64,000 bases of DNA from Mycoplasma_N cavipharyngis (GCF_042984175.1 NZ_CP155569.1:558001-622000); one strand, 5' to 3'; positions 1-12,652 are shown, numbered from the stretch's first letter. The notes: generated by a model not told the origin, from the letters alone. A program made the numbers and translations.

Positions 1-3000
1 GTTGACACTTTTAGTTTGAGGAGCAATAATTGCATTTGGATCATAATTCACATTGCTTTGACTAAAAATCATGGGCGCAACTAAATGGTTGTTAGCAAAG
101 TTGAAGTAGGGTTGATTGCCTCCAGAGTCAGCCATCATGTTGTTATTAAGACCATTATTAAAAGTAACATTACTATCAAACGTGTTATTACTATCTGGCA
201 CATCATTAAAATTACCAAAAGTTAGCCCTCTAATTGGAAAAGGCATTGACCTTCATCTAGCTACTTGCTCATCTGTGTATTTTCAAGATTTGCTGTTGCC
301 ACTCCCTGTTTTCTCACTTGTAGCATACACATTAATTCCATATGGGCCACGAATGCTTGGATCTTGGATTGGAAGTAGTCCTTCAGTATTACTTGTTTGC
401 TGCAACGAATATCATGGAATGCCATACACTCCTAGTGGATCATTGTCTGTTCCAATTCCTAATAAGTTGTTAGCAAGATCAAAGTAGGCGAGCTTAATTT
501 TTAAGTAGTATCTAGGGATTTGTTGAATTTGGTTGTTGTTTAAGGAGAAGTATCTTGGAACATCTTGATGAATTGGGTTGGTGTATTGTGCTAGTGCTTG
601 GGATTTGGTGACATTAGAAGATGCCCTAGTTGTTTGATCTTTAGAAGAATTTGGGTTAGGATCTTGACACATCTCTGTGTCACTCTCATTACTTGCATTT
701 GCACACCAATCAAACGGATCAAGTACATATGAACTAACATCAATCATTTGCTTTAAATGAGCATTATTAGCACTAATTTTATATAGTTTTGGGAAATTGG
801 TTTTTTCAAACTTGATGGTGTACTTACTAAAATCATTGTTAGATAAATCAATTGTGTGTAAGGATTCTCATTTCAGAACGGGATTAAAAATTGAATCAAG
901 GTTACTTAAGCTTAAGTTGGATAAATCAAGACTAGTGATTTTAGCTAATTGGGTTTTAGCAAAACTGGAATTGACTCCTAAAGAATAATTTTGATCAGGA
1001 TTAGCTTGTTTTAGAGCATTAACAACTTGATTGGCAATTAGGGGGTTGTTGAAAATTGAGATGATTGGTTTGGCGTCTGTATCTGAGTCAGGCCAAGTTG
1101 GTTGGGCGGAAGAAGTGGTTGTTTGAGCTTGAGTGGGGGAGGGTGCTTACCTGAAAATGCATCAACAGTTAAATTAGTAATTTTCAAACTAGTATTTTTA
1201 GGTAATAACTTAGCTGTAACCAAATCCTCACTTGTTTGATCTTTACTTCATGTCTGACTATTAGTTCCACCTTGCTGCTTAATCCCCCCTGTCTGTGAAT
1301 CCACCACCCCTTTTTTTAAGATCACAAGTGGGTGCAACTTCTTAATATCAAGCTGATAATCATAAGCTGATAAGGATTTGTTAGCCTGATCAGGCTTAAT
1401 CTCATAATCAAACACATTAAAGGTGTTAATGCTAATGTTCTCATTAATGTTGACAAAACCATTAGTTGAGCTACCACTAATTTGGATGCTAAAGCTTAGT
1501 TTACCTTTTAAATGGTCAATAATGATGTTTGATACATAATCAGCCTTATTTTTTAAATAGTCTAATAAGAAGACTTGATTAGAAGCAACTAAGGGATCAA
1601 CTGAGTCTGGAATAACTGAAGAGGTGGTGAGAGAATTGGAAGCAGTATTGTTGCTTGTGGGTTGACCACCATTACTTCCCATAATTTGATTTCTCTTATT
1701 CTCATCAACTTCCAAGCCAACAAAACTAATGCCAAAATGAGTATAAATCCATTGTCTTGCTGCACTTTCATCTTCAGGAACAAAGGTGTTAGGATAATTA
1801 TTCTGATCAGAATTAAAATCAGCCACAATCTTTCTTGTTGGATTAACTGAACTAGCAGAATTAGAACCACCCATCCCCTGCTGCTTACCCCCAGCCACAA
1901 ACTCCACTTTCTGCTGCTTAAACCCACTTAATGTAATATCAACAAGCTTTACCTTCTGATTAAACTGGTCTTTAACATCAAAAGATAAGGTGACTGATTG
2001 AGCATTTTCATCTACTGATTTAACATTAATGACATTAACTTGTTGACTAATAAAATTTTTAACATAAGCTGAAGTGTCAGCTCACTCACTTAAATGGTTT
2101 TTTAAGATTTCAGAAGTAATCGTACTTGCAAAATAGTTTTTGAGATTAGTTGTTGTCTTAACATCAAAAGTTCTGGTGGTGGAAGAAGAAGAAGATCCAC
2201 CATTCTTAGGATCCAATCTATACTCAATATTTTGAACTAAATTAAAATCATAACTATAGTTTCAGTTTTGTAATGGTGCACGAATCACTAGTTTAATTTT
2301 GTTGTAGTAGAAGGAAGGATCAGTTGAACTACTATTAGACCCACTAGGAGAATATTTCAATATCTTCTTATCAACCCCTAATGGGTGGATCGAAGATAGT
2401 TTTGTTGTTGTACTTGAACCATTGGCAACTGTTCAATTGCCTGCACCCACTCTTCCATTATAATAGGGTAGTTGACCAATTAGTTGGGTTAGTGGTTGTG
2501 TGCCATTGTTAATGGTAGACCCACCCCCTTGATTACCATTATTATTAGGCACCCCATTACTCTCACCTGGTGAATAACTCATTATCATGTTATCCCCATT
2601 CTCAGGCAAACTCAAATCATAATCAAGCCCATTAGCATTCGCATAAAAACTCGTTCAGTCAACATCTTTTCATTCATTTGGAGTTATTTCTTTCCCATCT
2701 CCATACAACTTAAATTCTAGTTTTTGTGGGTGAGTTCTACCACTTAGTCTACCATTATTAGACCCTCATGAGTTTTGGTTGTTACCATTTTGGGGTAATG
2801 TTCGTGTGAGTAAATAAGGAATAAAGGAGTTGAATGATTGATAGGCATCATCATCACTAAAGTTGGAAGTACCAACTTGTTTGTATTTGTCATTGGAGGG
2901 GGAAGAACTTCCCCCTACCATACCACCCCCGTTTCCTGTGGAGGGGGAAGAACTCGACCCTACCAGACCAGTCCCATTTGAACCTCCAGTAGAACCCCCA

Positions 3001-4868
3001 AACCCTGGTAACACCAACCTACTAGAATCAGACTCATCCACATGAAAATCAAACGCATAAGTACTAGTTTGTCCTTTAGATAACACTTCATTATCACTTA
3101 GTTGATTAAACCAGTGAGCATAAATCCAGCGATCAAGTGCAGCTGTGGCTCATAACTTGTATGAGTTATAGGCAGGGTTTCCATCAGTGTTTTTCAACCC
3201 ATCAATGTTAGCACCATCAAACGTATCAACCACATCAGCCACTTGATAAGCAAAATCACGGTTAATGCCGCCTAAATAAGTGTGGCTGAAAAAGGGTGTT
3301 TTATCTCCTCCAGTAACCAATCCCGCTAAATTCGCTCCAACTCATATTCGTCTGAAATAAGGGTTGAAGGAAGTATTGTCTGAAGGAGCTCCAATTTGGT
3401 TGTTTCATGGAAAGATGGGTTTGCCCATCACATTTGTTGGGTTGTTTTTGATCATAATGGTTTTAGGGTTAGTCCCTGTGGGTTGTGGCATGGCAGTCCC
3501 TCCAGAACCACCCCCACTTCCACTTCCCCCACCAAACCCATACATAATATTCCCTTCTGGACCTTCCCGATCGTTTGCACCAACCGTCAACTTCGGTCAC
3601 AAATACCAGCTGTCAGTTTGTTTTTGTTGTGGTCAAAAATCAAGCAACTGGTTGTTAGCAAAACTAATTTTAGGTAAAGTTTGATTGACATCTGCTAAAC
3701 CCACTCATTGGATTTTGTCGTTGGCAAGACCTTCACTACCAAGACCAAACCCAGCTGGCTTCTCATTCACCATCCCCGTACTATAATACTTATTCCAATT
3801 CGCTGGATTTGGTCCAGGTCCGTGCAAGGTGTCATAAAACCCTTGTTGATCTCCTGCCACCTTCATTAATGATAAATGATAAAACCAGAACTGCAAGTAA
3901 GGTAGAGGTTTAATCCCTAATGGAGGAACATATTTGAGCCTATTACTACTAAAATTGATATTAGTAAATAAGTTGGGAGATACAGGGATTACTTCAATTT
4001 GATTATGACTAAAGTCAATATTATTAATGTCTTTAGTGATCATTAAGCGAGTGGAACCAAAGTTGAGGCCTTTGGAACGGTTGGAAATGAGACCAGTGGC
4101 ATCTGTAGTAATGCCACTTGATGAGTCATACATCATGGGAGAAGAACTGTTGTTGGCATTCATATTTGTGCTTGGACTTACCTGATTAACATACACTCCT
4201 CCTTCCTTATTATTAAAATAAAAGTCGTCAGATGAGATGGCAGCAAGGAAGGTGGAGTAGTCAGAAATTTGTTTTGTGGAATTGTTAGCAATGGAACCAG
4301 AACCAGGGGTTCCAGAACTACCACCACTAGTACTCGAACCTTGAGGCAAATGCATATACATTTTGCCTGGAAGTGTCTCTTCCAACCACTTGCTAATGGC
4401 TGTGACTTCAGCCCGATTCATTACATCACTCGCATCATAAGTGTAGGGGTTTTCAGAAGAAGAAGAAGAACCAGAAGCAGACCCACCTTGGTTCTGACTA
4501 TCATCAGTAGAACCCAACCCACTACCACTACTTCACAAACTTTTTAAGTACTGATAATAATCGTATTTGTCTTTAGTGGAAGAAGCAGAAGCAACAGAAG
4601 AAGCAGAACCAGAACCCCCCTGGTTCATATTCATATTTGCAATCTCACTATCAGACAAATACCCCGTATTTTTCTGATTCATCCCATAACTACTAAAATT
4701 ACCAATCACCCTAATTTGATTATGAGAAGCACTAATAGTTTTAAGTGCTGGAAAATTAGTAAAATTAACATTAGGAAAATAGTGTAATTGATTATCATCA
4801 ACTTTAAGTGTAGCAATCCCATCATATAAAATGTGATAATTAACTTTTTTGCTAATTGGATCAAATAG
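1..4868 (-). pseudogene. Truncated, frameshifted leucine-rich-repeat surface protein (partial, runs off left edge)
   Basis: One long minus-strand reading frame, with UGA as Trp, runs from 4868 to about 1142 and continues in another frame from 1140 to the window edge. There is no start: an in-frame TAA lies at 4869-4871 and the first ATG is at 4682, inside an LRR. LRR blocks occur at about 4868-3640 (NNIDFSHNQIEVIP, FSSNRLKYVPP, ISFANNQLLDF) and 1060-1 (LDLSNLSLSNL, TIDLSNNDF, YFSLNNNQIQQIP). Between them lie about 800 residues rich in Gly, Ser and Asn, with a motif that recurs in two forms, WIYAHW near 3130 and WIYTHF near 1750. The DNA is clearly richer in G+C than the rest of the window, and the change falls at about 4870. 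LRR proteins of this kind are usually exported adhesins, but no signal peptide is present here. I read it as a 5'-truncated copy or silent cassette; a disrupted gene is the alternative. Confidence 0.7.
2895..2984 (-). repeat. Imperfect 45-bp tandem repeat encoding Gly/Ser-rich linker
   Basis: The 15-mer GGAGGGGGAAGAACT occurs at 2895-2909 and again at 2940-2954, exactly 45 bp apart, followed in both copies by a C-rich stretch containing CCCTACCA. The period is 15 codons, so gain or loss of a unit would keep frame. It encodes a repeated Gly-Ser-Pro linker (VGSSSSPS and VGGSSSPS) within the LRR protein. Confidence 0.6.
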
Positions 4869-5073
4869 TTAAAAAAATTTTGAAAAAATGATTTAAAAAA
4901 TAAAAAATTCACCATTTTTCAATCAAAAATTAATTTAGTTTTTCTAAATTATCCTTATATAATTAAACAGTAAATTAATCAAGTTTTTTTGTTGATGCTA
5001 AAATAAATCACCAACAATTTTCATTTTTGAAATTGTTTTTAAGTAATTAAATTTAAAAAAGGTTTTTATTAAT

Positions 5074-8000
5074 ATGAAATTGAATAATATAAAATTGAAA
5101 CAAGGCTTAAAAAAACAAATCTTTTTAACAGCAACACTAGGATTAATTTCTAGTGTTGCTTTATCTGCTTGTGCGCCTAATTACAATAATTTAGGTCGTT
5201 CTCAAACTAATTCAACATCTAATAATAGTAGTAGCAATAAAAATAATGATTCATTAGATGCTTTTCTAACTACTAATAATGAAACTAAATTAGATTTTTC
5301 AACTAATTTTTATCAAACTACAAAATTTCAAAAATCATCTGATATTGACTCTAGATTTCAAGGTTTTGATTCTGATTTAAATCCTGAATATATTTTGAAT
5401 GCTCCAAAATATAAAACTATTATTACTAGTTTAAATCAACAACAGATTAGAAATGATATTTTAGATAACTTAAAATATTTAGTTTTAAATGATAGTAAAA
5501 TTAAAATTGATTTTACTAATTTAAAACTTGATTTTGATCTTGGAAAATATGGTGATAATTTATTAATTAAAAACTTTAAATTAGTTTTTAATTTATACAA
5601 CCAACACAATCGCTTATTTACTTTATTCAACAATGTAATGATTCCTGCTCGCGCACTAACTCAAGTAGTAATTCAGTTTAATCAAGCACACATTAATCCT
5701 AACTTGAAAAAAAATAATGCTTCAGATGGTAAAATTGATCAATTTTTTTCAGCTTGAACTGTTGATAGTAATGACAATAATATTAGTGCTAAATTAAATA
5801 ATTTAAAAATTGTTTTTGGTGATAATAAAAACAAAACTTTACAAACAGATTCAACTCAATCTCATTTGAGTTTAGTTGAACAATCATGCAATCATTTAGA
5901 CTTTATTTTTACTCGCAGTTTTGCTTTAAATACTTATTACACACGATTAACTACTGGTTTTGATTTGACTAAATTAAATCAAGAAACAACTAAAAATATT
6001 AGTAACTTAACTTCTGAAGAAATTAAGGCGGATTTAAATCATAGTGAAATTAATCTAAATAAAATTTATTATGTTAATTTAATTAAAGATGCTTATAACA
6101 TTTTAAAATATTTTTCAATTAGAAATGTTTCTCAAAATGATGGTAAAGTTTATTCCTTAATTGATCTAATTTATAATGAAACAACTTTAGCAGGAAGAAA
6201 AAAATTATTATCAGGTTTTGGCATTCCATTAACAGTAATTAATTTAATTGCAGCCATTTTTGATAATAATAATCGACCTGAGTTAAAAGATATTTATGAT
6301 TTTATTGAAACTCTTATTGAACAAGATTTACCTAGTTTTATTTGTAAACATCTAAAAATTCGCTTAGACTGAATTAAAGAACCAGAAATTGATAATAGTA
6401 TTCCTAATCAACCTAAACTATCTCTAAAATATATTAAAACAGTTGAATTTGATCATGATTTAACTATTGAATTAAATACTAAAAATCCAGTTAATAAATC
6501 AACTGATGAAACAGATAATAACTCAAAACCAAAACGAAAATATGATGTTAGTAAACTATTAAATTTAAAAGCGATTTTAAGTGTTTTTGGTCTTAATGCA
6601 AATGACAATAGCAATCCTTTAAGTAAAATTATTGGAAGTATTGCTACTAATTTGGACTTAAATCGCTTACATATTCCTAAAAATACAAAAATTAGTACAA
6701 CTTATGAAGTGAATGATGGTAATTTATCACTTTATATGGCAAAAACATTTGATCATAAAATTGCTCATAATTATACTTTAGGTTGACAAGTTGATCAAGT
6801 TCATTCTTCAACTGATTTATCAGGACTATATCAATTTTTAATCCCCTTTTTTAGCAAGTTAAATGCTGTGCAAACTAGTATTGATAATACTGATATTTTT
6901 TCTGCAAGCAAAATTTTGAGTTTAGTTAACAAAGTTAAACAATTTGATCTTAATGCTTTATTTGAAATATTAACTTATTTTTATGTGCCTTATAAACAAA
7001 CAAGTAAATATAGGAGGAATAAAACAAAAAATTGAATTACTAAAGAAGGTTTAACTGAAGAAGATATAAAAAATCGAATTGAACGTCCTGTTGAAAAATT
7101 TTTACGTTTATTTTTAACAAAAAAATTTGAATTTTTTAATTCACATATTACTGCTTTAGTTTCTAATGCATTTTATGATTTACCTAAAACAATTAATCAT
7201 CAACCACTTTATGCTAAAAACAATTTAAGCACTAAAGATAATTTGACTGTTACTGGCTTAGATCAAAATCAAACAATTAAAACTAGAACAAAAAGAGCAG
7301 TTATTAACCAAATTAATAATCAATTAGCAACAACCACAACTTTAGCAAATTCAAATGACACGATTTCTTCTAGTTATGTTTCAAATGATGATTTAAATTT
7401 ACACCAATTAATAACTAGTGCTAAACCAGGAATTTTATTAAATACTAATTCAAATAAATCTAATTCAAATCAAACTAATTTACAATTAATTTGAAAATTA
7501 AGTGATCAAAAATCTTTAGCTGATAATTATCAAAATTTCTATTCCAAAACAACAGCAACTATTAAAGGTGCAGCTTGTAATCATCAGTATGATCAAATTA
7601 TTAAAAATATTAATAATGATAATGATGTTATTGACACAACAAAAAATCAAACCAAACTTGATTTATTAGACAAATTTAAAACTGTTGCAATTGACAATTA
7701 CACTAATCCACTAAATCCTCATTTAAAACCATACGTATCAATTTTTAAATTACCATTATTTAGTGTTTTCAATGAAATTTTACAAGGTGATTTTGCTCAA
7801 AAACATACATTAGAACTTTCTAAAAGTGTTAAAAATACACTAAAAGGATTAATTAATACAGTTGTTTCACTAAATCCTTATTTAGTTTCAACAAAATATC
7901 CTCTAAATCCTGATCAAATTGGTGTCTTAAAAAATAATAAATATAGTACTGAATTAGAAGATCGTCAAACTAGTGTAACTAAATTTATTGCTCCTAAAAC

Positions 8001-8106
8001 TAATTTTAGTAAAGTTAAATTTCCTAGTACATGTACAATTATTGATGAAACAATAACAGATGCTTTTACTAAATATTTAGCTAAAGCCTCCTATGGTTGT
8101 AAATAA
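5074..8106 (+). CDS. Large surface lipoprotein, unknown function (1010 aa)
   Basis: The protein starts with a basic N-terminus, a hydrophobic stretch and a lipobox ending LSAC, with the lipidated Cys at residue 33, followed by a Ser/Asn-rich linker. This is the usual architecture of a mollicute membrane-anchored lipoprotein exposed outside the cell. The rest is Asn/Lys/Leu-rich with no motif I recognise; in-frame UGA codons (for example at 5758) read as Trp and keep one frame open to TAA at 8104. A short ETKLDFSTNF-like segment follows the linker. It stands alone, reads away from the G+C-rich LRR block, and is closed by a strong terminator at 8147-8187. Its A+T-rich base composition matches the chromosome and not the neighbour on the left. 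No function is assigned. Confidence 0.85.
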
Positions 8107-8111
8107 TAAAA

Positions 8112-8135
8112 TAATAATAATAATAATAATAATAA
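8112..8135 (+). repeat. (TAA)8 microsatellite
   Basis: Eight perfect TAA units follow closely after the lipoprotein stop codon, preceded by a further TAATAA. The tract lies between the gene and its terminator, so length changes would not alter the protein. Confidence 0.8.
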
Positions 8136-8146
8136 TATAAAACAAT

Positions 8147-8187
8147 AAAACACTTCCTTGTTAATTTAATTTAAGGAAGTGTTTTTT
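8147..8187 (+). terminator. Bidirectional rho-independent terminator between convergent genes
   Basis: A perfect 13-bp stem (AAAACACTTCCTT pairing with AAGGAAGTGTTTT) with a 13-nt A+T loop is followed by a T run on plus; the minus strand also ends in TTTT. It separates the plus-strand lipoprotein from the minus-strand SGNH hydrolase. Confidence 0.9.
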
Positions 8188-8296
8188 ATTAGTTAAATAA
8201 TTATTAATAAATTAATAATAAATAATATTTGATGGATTATCTTCAATATTTTAATTTAAAACTATTAATTATTTTTAAATTTAATTTTTATTAATT

Positions 8297-10291
8297 TTAT
8301 TTTATATCTAATAATGTTTTTAAAAATGAAATATTATTTGTAATTCATTTTTTAATTAATTGATTGTTATTAGATTGATATAGCATTTGATATTGATCTT
8401 TATTATTTTTAAATAAATCAGAAGCAATATTAGCAATTCATTCTTTAATTTTGACATCAATATTATTACTTTTAAAAATCAAATTTAAATTTTTTATTTT
8501 AATTTTTTGATTAATTAAATCAAAATCAGTTTTCTTCTCGTTATCACTATCTAAATCGATTAATGATTGAACAAATTTAATAACATATTGGTTAAAATTT
8601 TTTTTAATATTTTTTAATAAATAATTATTTAAAGCTTGATTTTTTTCAAAAAAACTAGCAAACCGATCTAATTCAGAATTTTGATTAGAATTTTTTTGAA
8701 TTTCTAAATATCGATTTTTTATTAAATCTTGAATTGCAAAAAGAAAATTAGTTAATGATTTTTGATTTAAGTTTTTAGCATTTAAAAAGTTAAACGAACC
8801 ATTTAGTTGATTTGCTTTAATAATTCCATCACCAAAAGAAGTTAAATTATCATTTAAATTAAAATACAAATCATTAAAAAATTCAAGATTATGATTCAAT
8901 CAATTAAATAATTTTTTCAATTTATTAGCCAAATAATTATTAAATTGATCTTCATTTTCAAGACCAATTCATTGACTTAGAGCTTTTTGATAAAATAAAT
9001 AACCAATATTTTGTTCAACAAGTAATGATAGAGATGAAAAATGATTTGCATTTTTTCAAATTTGATTTAAGTCATAATCATTTTCTAAATCTTGATTTTG
9101 AAAAGTAGTAGCATTTTTAAGATCACCAGCAACATTTTGCACTAAAGCTTTTTCAGATTGATTATTTTTAAAAAAAGGTTCAAAATAATCAAGATCATGA
9201 TTTAAATAACTTTCATTTCAGAAAGGATTTAATTTTAATCAATGATATAAAGTGGTTTTAGTTGATCTTTTTAAATTTAAACTTAACTTTAAAAAAATAT
9301 CTTGTGCAATTTTTTTCTGACCATAAATCGTTGGATGAATGTCAAATAAATTATTAGCATATTTTCTAGCATTAGCATTTCAATTAATCTGATCTTCAAC
9401 ATGAATTCAATTAACATTATTTTTGATTGCAACTGATTTAATAATTGATTTATTTAATATTTCTAAAATTAATCTTGCAAGTGGTTGATTGCTTAAAAAA
9501 TTTTTTATTGTTGAATCATTAATTTCATTTTTTGCTAATTGATCAAATCCATCACTTAATCTTAATAATGGTAAGGGATAATCTGTTAAAACTATTTTGG
9601 CATTTGGATTCAAACTTTTAATTTGTGTAATTAATTCTGAATAATTTTGATTAATATTTTTAATTGTTTTAGACAATTTATTGGTTTGAATATTAATATC
9701 ACTAACTAAAAGATCAACAAAATGATAAGCATTAGTTAAATCATTAGCAGCTAATGAAATAGTAATTAAATTAGCTTCTTTAATTTTCTTAATTATTTTA
9801 GGAAAATGATTTAATCTAAAATCTGAAAAATAATTTGGTAAACGATTTTTAAATGGACTATTGTACTCAAGATTTACTTTTTGGATTTGTTGAAATAATA
9901 GCACTCGTTTTGCTAAAGGATATTTTTCTGGAGTTTTTCCTAAAAAGTGTAATCAATCACTAATTTGTGATCCTGATACTGCTAAATTTGTAAAATCTTC
10001 TAAAATTAATGATGAACTTTTATTAATATAATTAGCTAAAAAAGCAGGATAACTTCAACCACGAACTTTTTTGTTTTTTATATCAAAATCACCACTAGTT
10101 TCAACTCCACCAAGATCAGCATTATATCCAGCAGCAATTGAATCACCAATAGCTAAATATTTGACTTTATCAATTCGATTTGAACCAAAAATTGCTGCAC
10201 AACTATTTAAAGAAATGGTTGCTAGAATACTTAATGGTCCAATAATTAAATAAAATTTTTTCTTAATAATCGATTTAATTTTTAATAACAC
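8297..10291 (-). CDS. SGNH/GDSL-family hydrolase lipoprotein (664 aa)
   Basis: Likely a membrane-anchored esterase or lipase facing outside. The N-terminus has a basic start, a hydrophobic segment and a lipobox LNSC (Cys31). SGNH blocks are visible: block I IGDSIAAGYN with nucleophile Ser51, block III SLAANDL (Asn), and block V DIHPTIYGQKK (Asp and His). The hydrolase part occupies roughly the first 360 residues; the remaining 300 form an A/N/K-rich, probably helical tail of unknown role. In-frame UGA codons are read as Trp (for example after GLxxxxxKKVRG and in NVNWIHVE). A paralogue with the same order of blocks and a similar tail lies at 24223-26349. Neighbouring genes give no pathway; phospholipid or host lipid hydrolysis is an inference from the family. 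Confidence 0.85.
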
Positions 10292-10435
10292 AAATATAAA
10301 TGAATCATACCTTAATCTATTAATTCTAATTTTAGCATTGAATCAATCTAACAATTAATTTTAGTTACAAAAATCTTTTGTTTAAATATTAAATTAATCA
10401 ATTATTAATTATTCATTTTAATATCTTCTTCTAGA

Positions 10436-12574
10436 TTAATTTAATTTAGCTTTTTGACTTAAATCTAATAAAACAAATTCTTTATTATGCGCCTTTCAAT
10501 CTAATGCATATTTTTTTTCTTTAACAAATTTATCATTAATAATTTGTTGGGATAAAAAATTTTCAATATTAGTTTGAATAAATCTTTTAATTGGTCTAGC
10601 ACCATAATTAATATCATAACTTTGTTCAATGATTTTACGAACACATTCACTTGTATAAGTTAGAAAATAATGATCTTTTTTTAATCTTTGCACTAATTCA
10701 TTCATGAATTTTTGCACAATACTTAACATAATTTTTGATTCTAATTTGTTAAAGACAACAATTTCATCTAAACGATTAATAAATTCAGGTCGTAAATAAC
10801 GTTTCATTTCAACTAATGCTTGATCTTTTTGATCATCTAAAATGAATTTAGCACCAATATTAGAAGTCATAATTAAAATTGTATTTTTAAAATTAATTAA
10901 TCTGCCTTGTCCATCTTTAATTTCACCATGATCTAAAATTTGTAATAATAAATTTAGCACATCTGAATGAGCTTTTTCAATCTCATCTAATAGCACTACT
11001 GAATAAGGTGTGCGTCTAATTGCTTCAGTTAAAACTCCTGCTTGTTCAAAACCAACATATCCAGGAGGAGCACCAATTAATTTAGAAATTGCATGTTTTT
11101 CCATATATTCAGACATATCAATTCGAATCATTTTTCGTTTACTATCAAACAATGCTAATGCTAAAGCGCGAGCTACTTCTGTTTTACCAACTCCTGTTGG
11201 GCCTAGAAATAAAAAAGAACCAATGGGTTTATTAGGATCATTAATTCCTACTCGACCTCTTAAAACAGCATTAGTTACTAATTCAATCGCATTATTTTGT
11301 CCCTTAATTTCTTTTTGTAAAATATCTTTTAAATGTAAAAGTTTTTCTTTTTCAGATTCAACAATTTTATTTAAAGGAATGCCAATAGCATCAGAAATAA
11401 CTGCGGCAACTTCATCTTGTGTTACTTTATCTTTAACTAATTTAGAAGTATTTTGCAAATGATCTTCAATCACTTTAGTAGCTTTTTCTAAATTAGGTAA
11501 ACTAACATATAATAATTTTGATGCTTCTTCAAAACGCGCTTCCATTTGTAATCGTTCAATTGATGATTTCACCCGATCAATTTGTTCTTTATTTTTTTGT
11601 AATTCACTTTGTAATTTTTTTTCATGAATTCATTTTTGGTGAATAATTTTTTGTTTATTTTTTGTTTCATCTAATTTTTGATCAACTTCAATTAAACGTT
11701 CTTTACTATTTTGATTATCTTCTTGAGCTAATGCTGCTCTTTCAGTTTCTAAATGAATAATTTCACGATTTAAAACATCTAATTCTTTAGGTTGAGAATA
11801 CATATCAGTTTTAATTCTAGCTGCTGCTTCATCAATTAAATCAATTGCCTTATCAGGTAACATTCTATCTGTAATATAACGATCTGATAAATTAACAGCA
11901 GCAACAATTGCTGAATCTAAAATCTTAACACCATGAAATAATTCCCAACGTTCTTTTAAACCACGCATAATTGTCATTGTTTCGTTTTTTGATGGTTCAT
12001 TAACTAAAATTTTTTGCATTCTACGTTCTAATGCCCCATCTTTTTCAATGTAATTACGATATTCATTTAAAGTTGTTGCACCAATAATTTTAAAATCACC
12101 TCGAGCCATTGCTGGTTTTAAAATATTAGCAGCATCCATAGCACCACTTGTTCTTCCTGCGCCAACTAATTGATGAATTTCATCAATGAATAAAATGATT
12201 TTGCCATTAGAATCTTGTACAGCTTTAATAATCGAATTCATTCGTTCTTCAAATTGTCCTTGCATTGATGCGCCTGAAATAATGTTAGATAAGGAAATTT
12301 CATAAATTTCTTTGTCTAATAAATTAGTTGGCACATCTTTAGCAACAATCCGTTGCACAAAACCTTCAACAATTGCTGTTTTACCAACACCAGGTTCACC
12401 AATTAAAATCGGGTTGTTTTTTGATTTTCGTGAAAGAATTTCAATTAATCTTCTAATTTCATTTTCTCGACCAATTACAGGATCAATTTTGTTATTAATA
12501 ACTTCTTTATTTAAATTACGCCCAAATTGTTCTAATGGTGGTAAATCATTATTTTTTTTAAATGTTAAATTCAT
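10436..12574 (-). CDS. clpB: ATP-dependent chaperone ClpB (712 aa, short form)
   Basis: Hsp100 disaggregase that works with the DnaK system to rescue aggregated proteins in the cytosol. Both AAA+ modules are complete: Walker A GEPGVGKT and Walker B LFIDEIHQL in the first, Walker A GPTGVGKT and Walker B VVLLDEIEKAH in the second, joined by a coiled-coil middle domain at about residues 275-400. The protein begins almost directly at the first AAA+ module, so the N-terminal substrate-binding domain of the roughly 860-aa enterobacterial form is absent; as I recall the M. pneumoniae form is similarly short. The start is supported by an AAGGAG Shine-Dalgarno at 12583-12588. Regulation is visible: a CIRCE operator at 12626-12652 just upstream of a TATAAT box, matching the HrcA repressor encoded at the right end of the window. 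Confidence 0.97.
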
Positions 12575-12582
12575 AAATTCTA

Positions 12583-12617
12583 CTCCTTAATTGAATCAAT
12601 AATTATCACTGATTATA
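12583..12617 (-). promoter_or_regulatory. clpB promoter -10 box and ribosome binding site
   Basis: On minus, TATAAT (12612-12617) is followed by AAGGAG (12583-12588), eight bases before the ATG at 12574. The expected -35 position falls inside the CIRCE element and is not a good TTGACA match, as is common in mollicutes. Confidence 0.65.
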
Positions 12618-12625
12618 ACATAAAA

Positions 12626-12652
12626 TTAGCAGTCTAAATATAAGACTGCTAA
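12626..12652 (-). promoter_or_regulatory. CIRCE operator (HrcA binding site) of clpB
   Basis: A perfect inverted repeat of 9 bp with a 9-bp spacer: TTAGCAGTC, TAAATATAA, GACTGCTAA. The classical CIRCE is TTAGCACTC-N9-GAGTGCTAA; here one base in each arm is swapped so that pairing and symmetry are kept. Position immediately upstream of the clpB -10 box is as expected for repression by HrcA, whose gene is at 63328 onward. Confidence 0.92.

Noticed and set aside
3364..3684. Plus-strand open frames in the G+C-rich block
   Set aside because: They are antisense shadows of the LRR reading frame; Gly/Ser/Asn-rich codons on minus give Pro/Thr-rich frames on plus without any domain.
4706..4915. Minus-strand open frame starting ATG at 4915 as the true start of the LRR protein
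   Set aside because: It is in a different frame, its residues are only those expected from A+T-rich sequence, and neither insertion nor deletion of one or two bases in the T run near 4872 joins it to the LRR frame without a stop.
8112..8135. TAA repeat as a phase-variation switch for the lipoprotein
   Set aside because: It lies after the stop codon and before the terminator, so it cannot change the protein frame or sit in a promoter of that gene.
11010..11462. Plus-strand frame of 150 codons inside clpB
   Set aside because: Antisense to a fully conserved ClpB AAA+ module.
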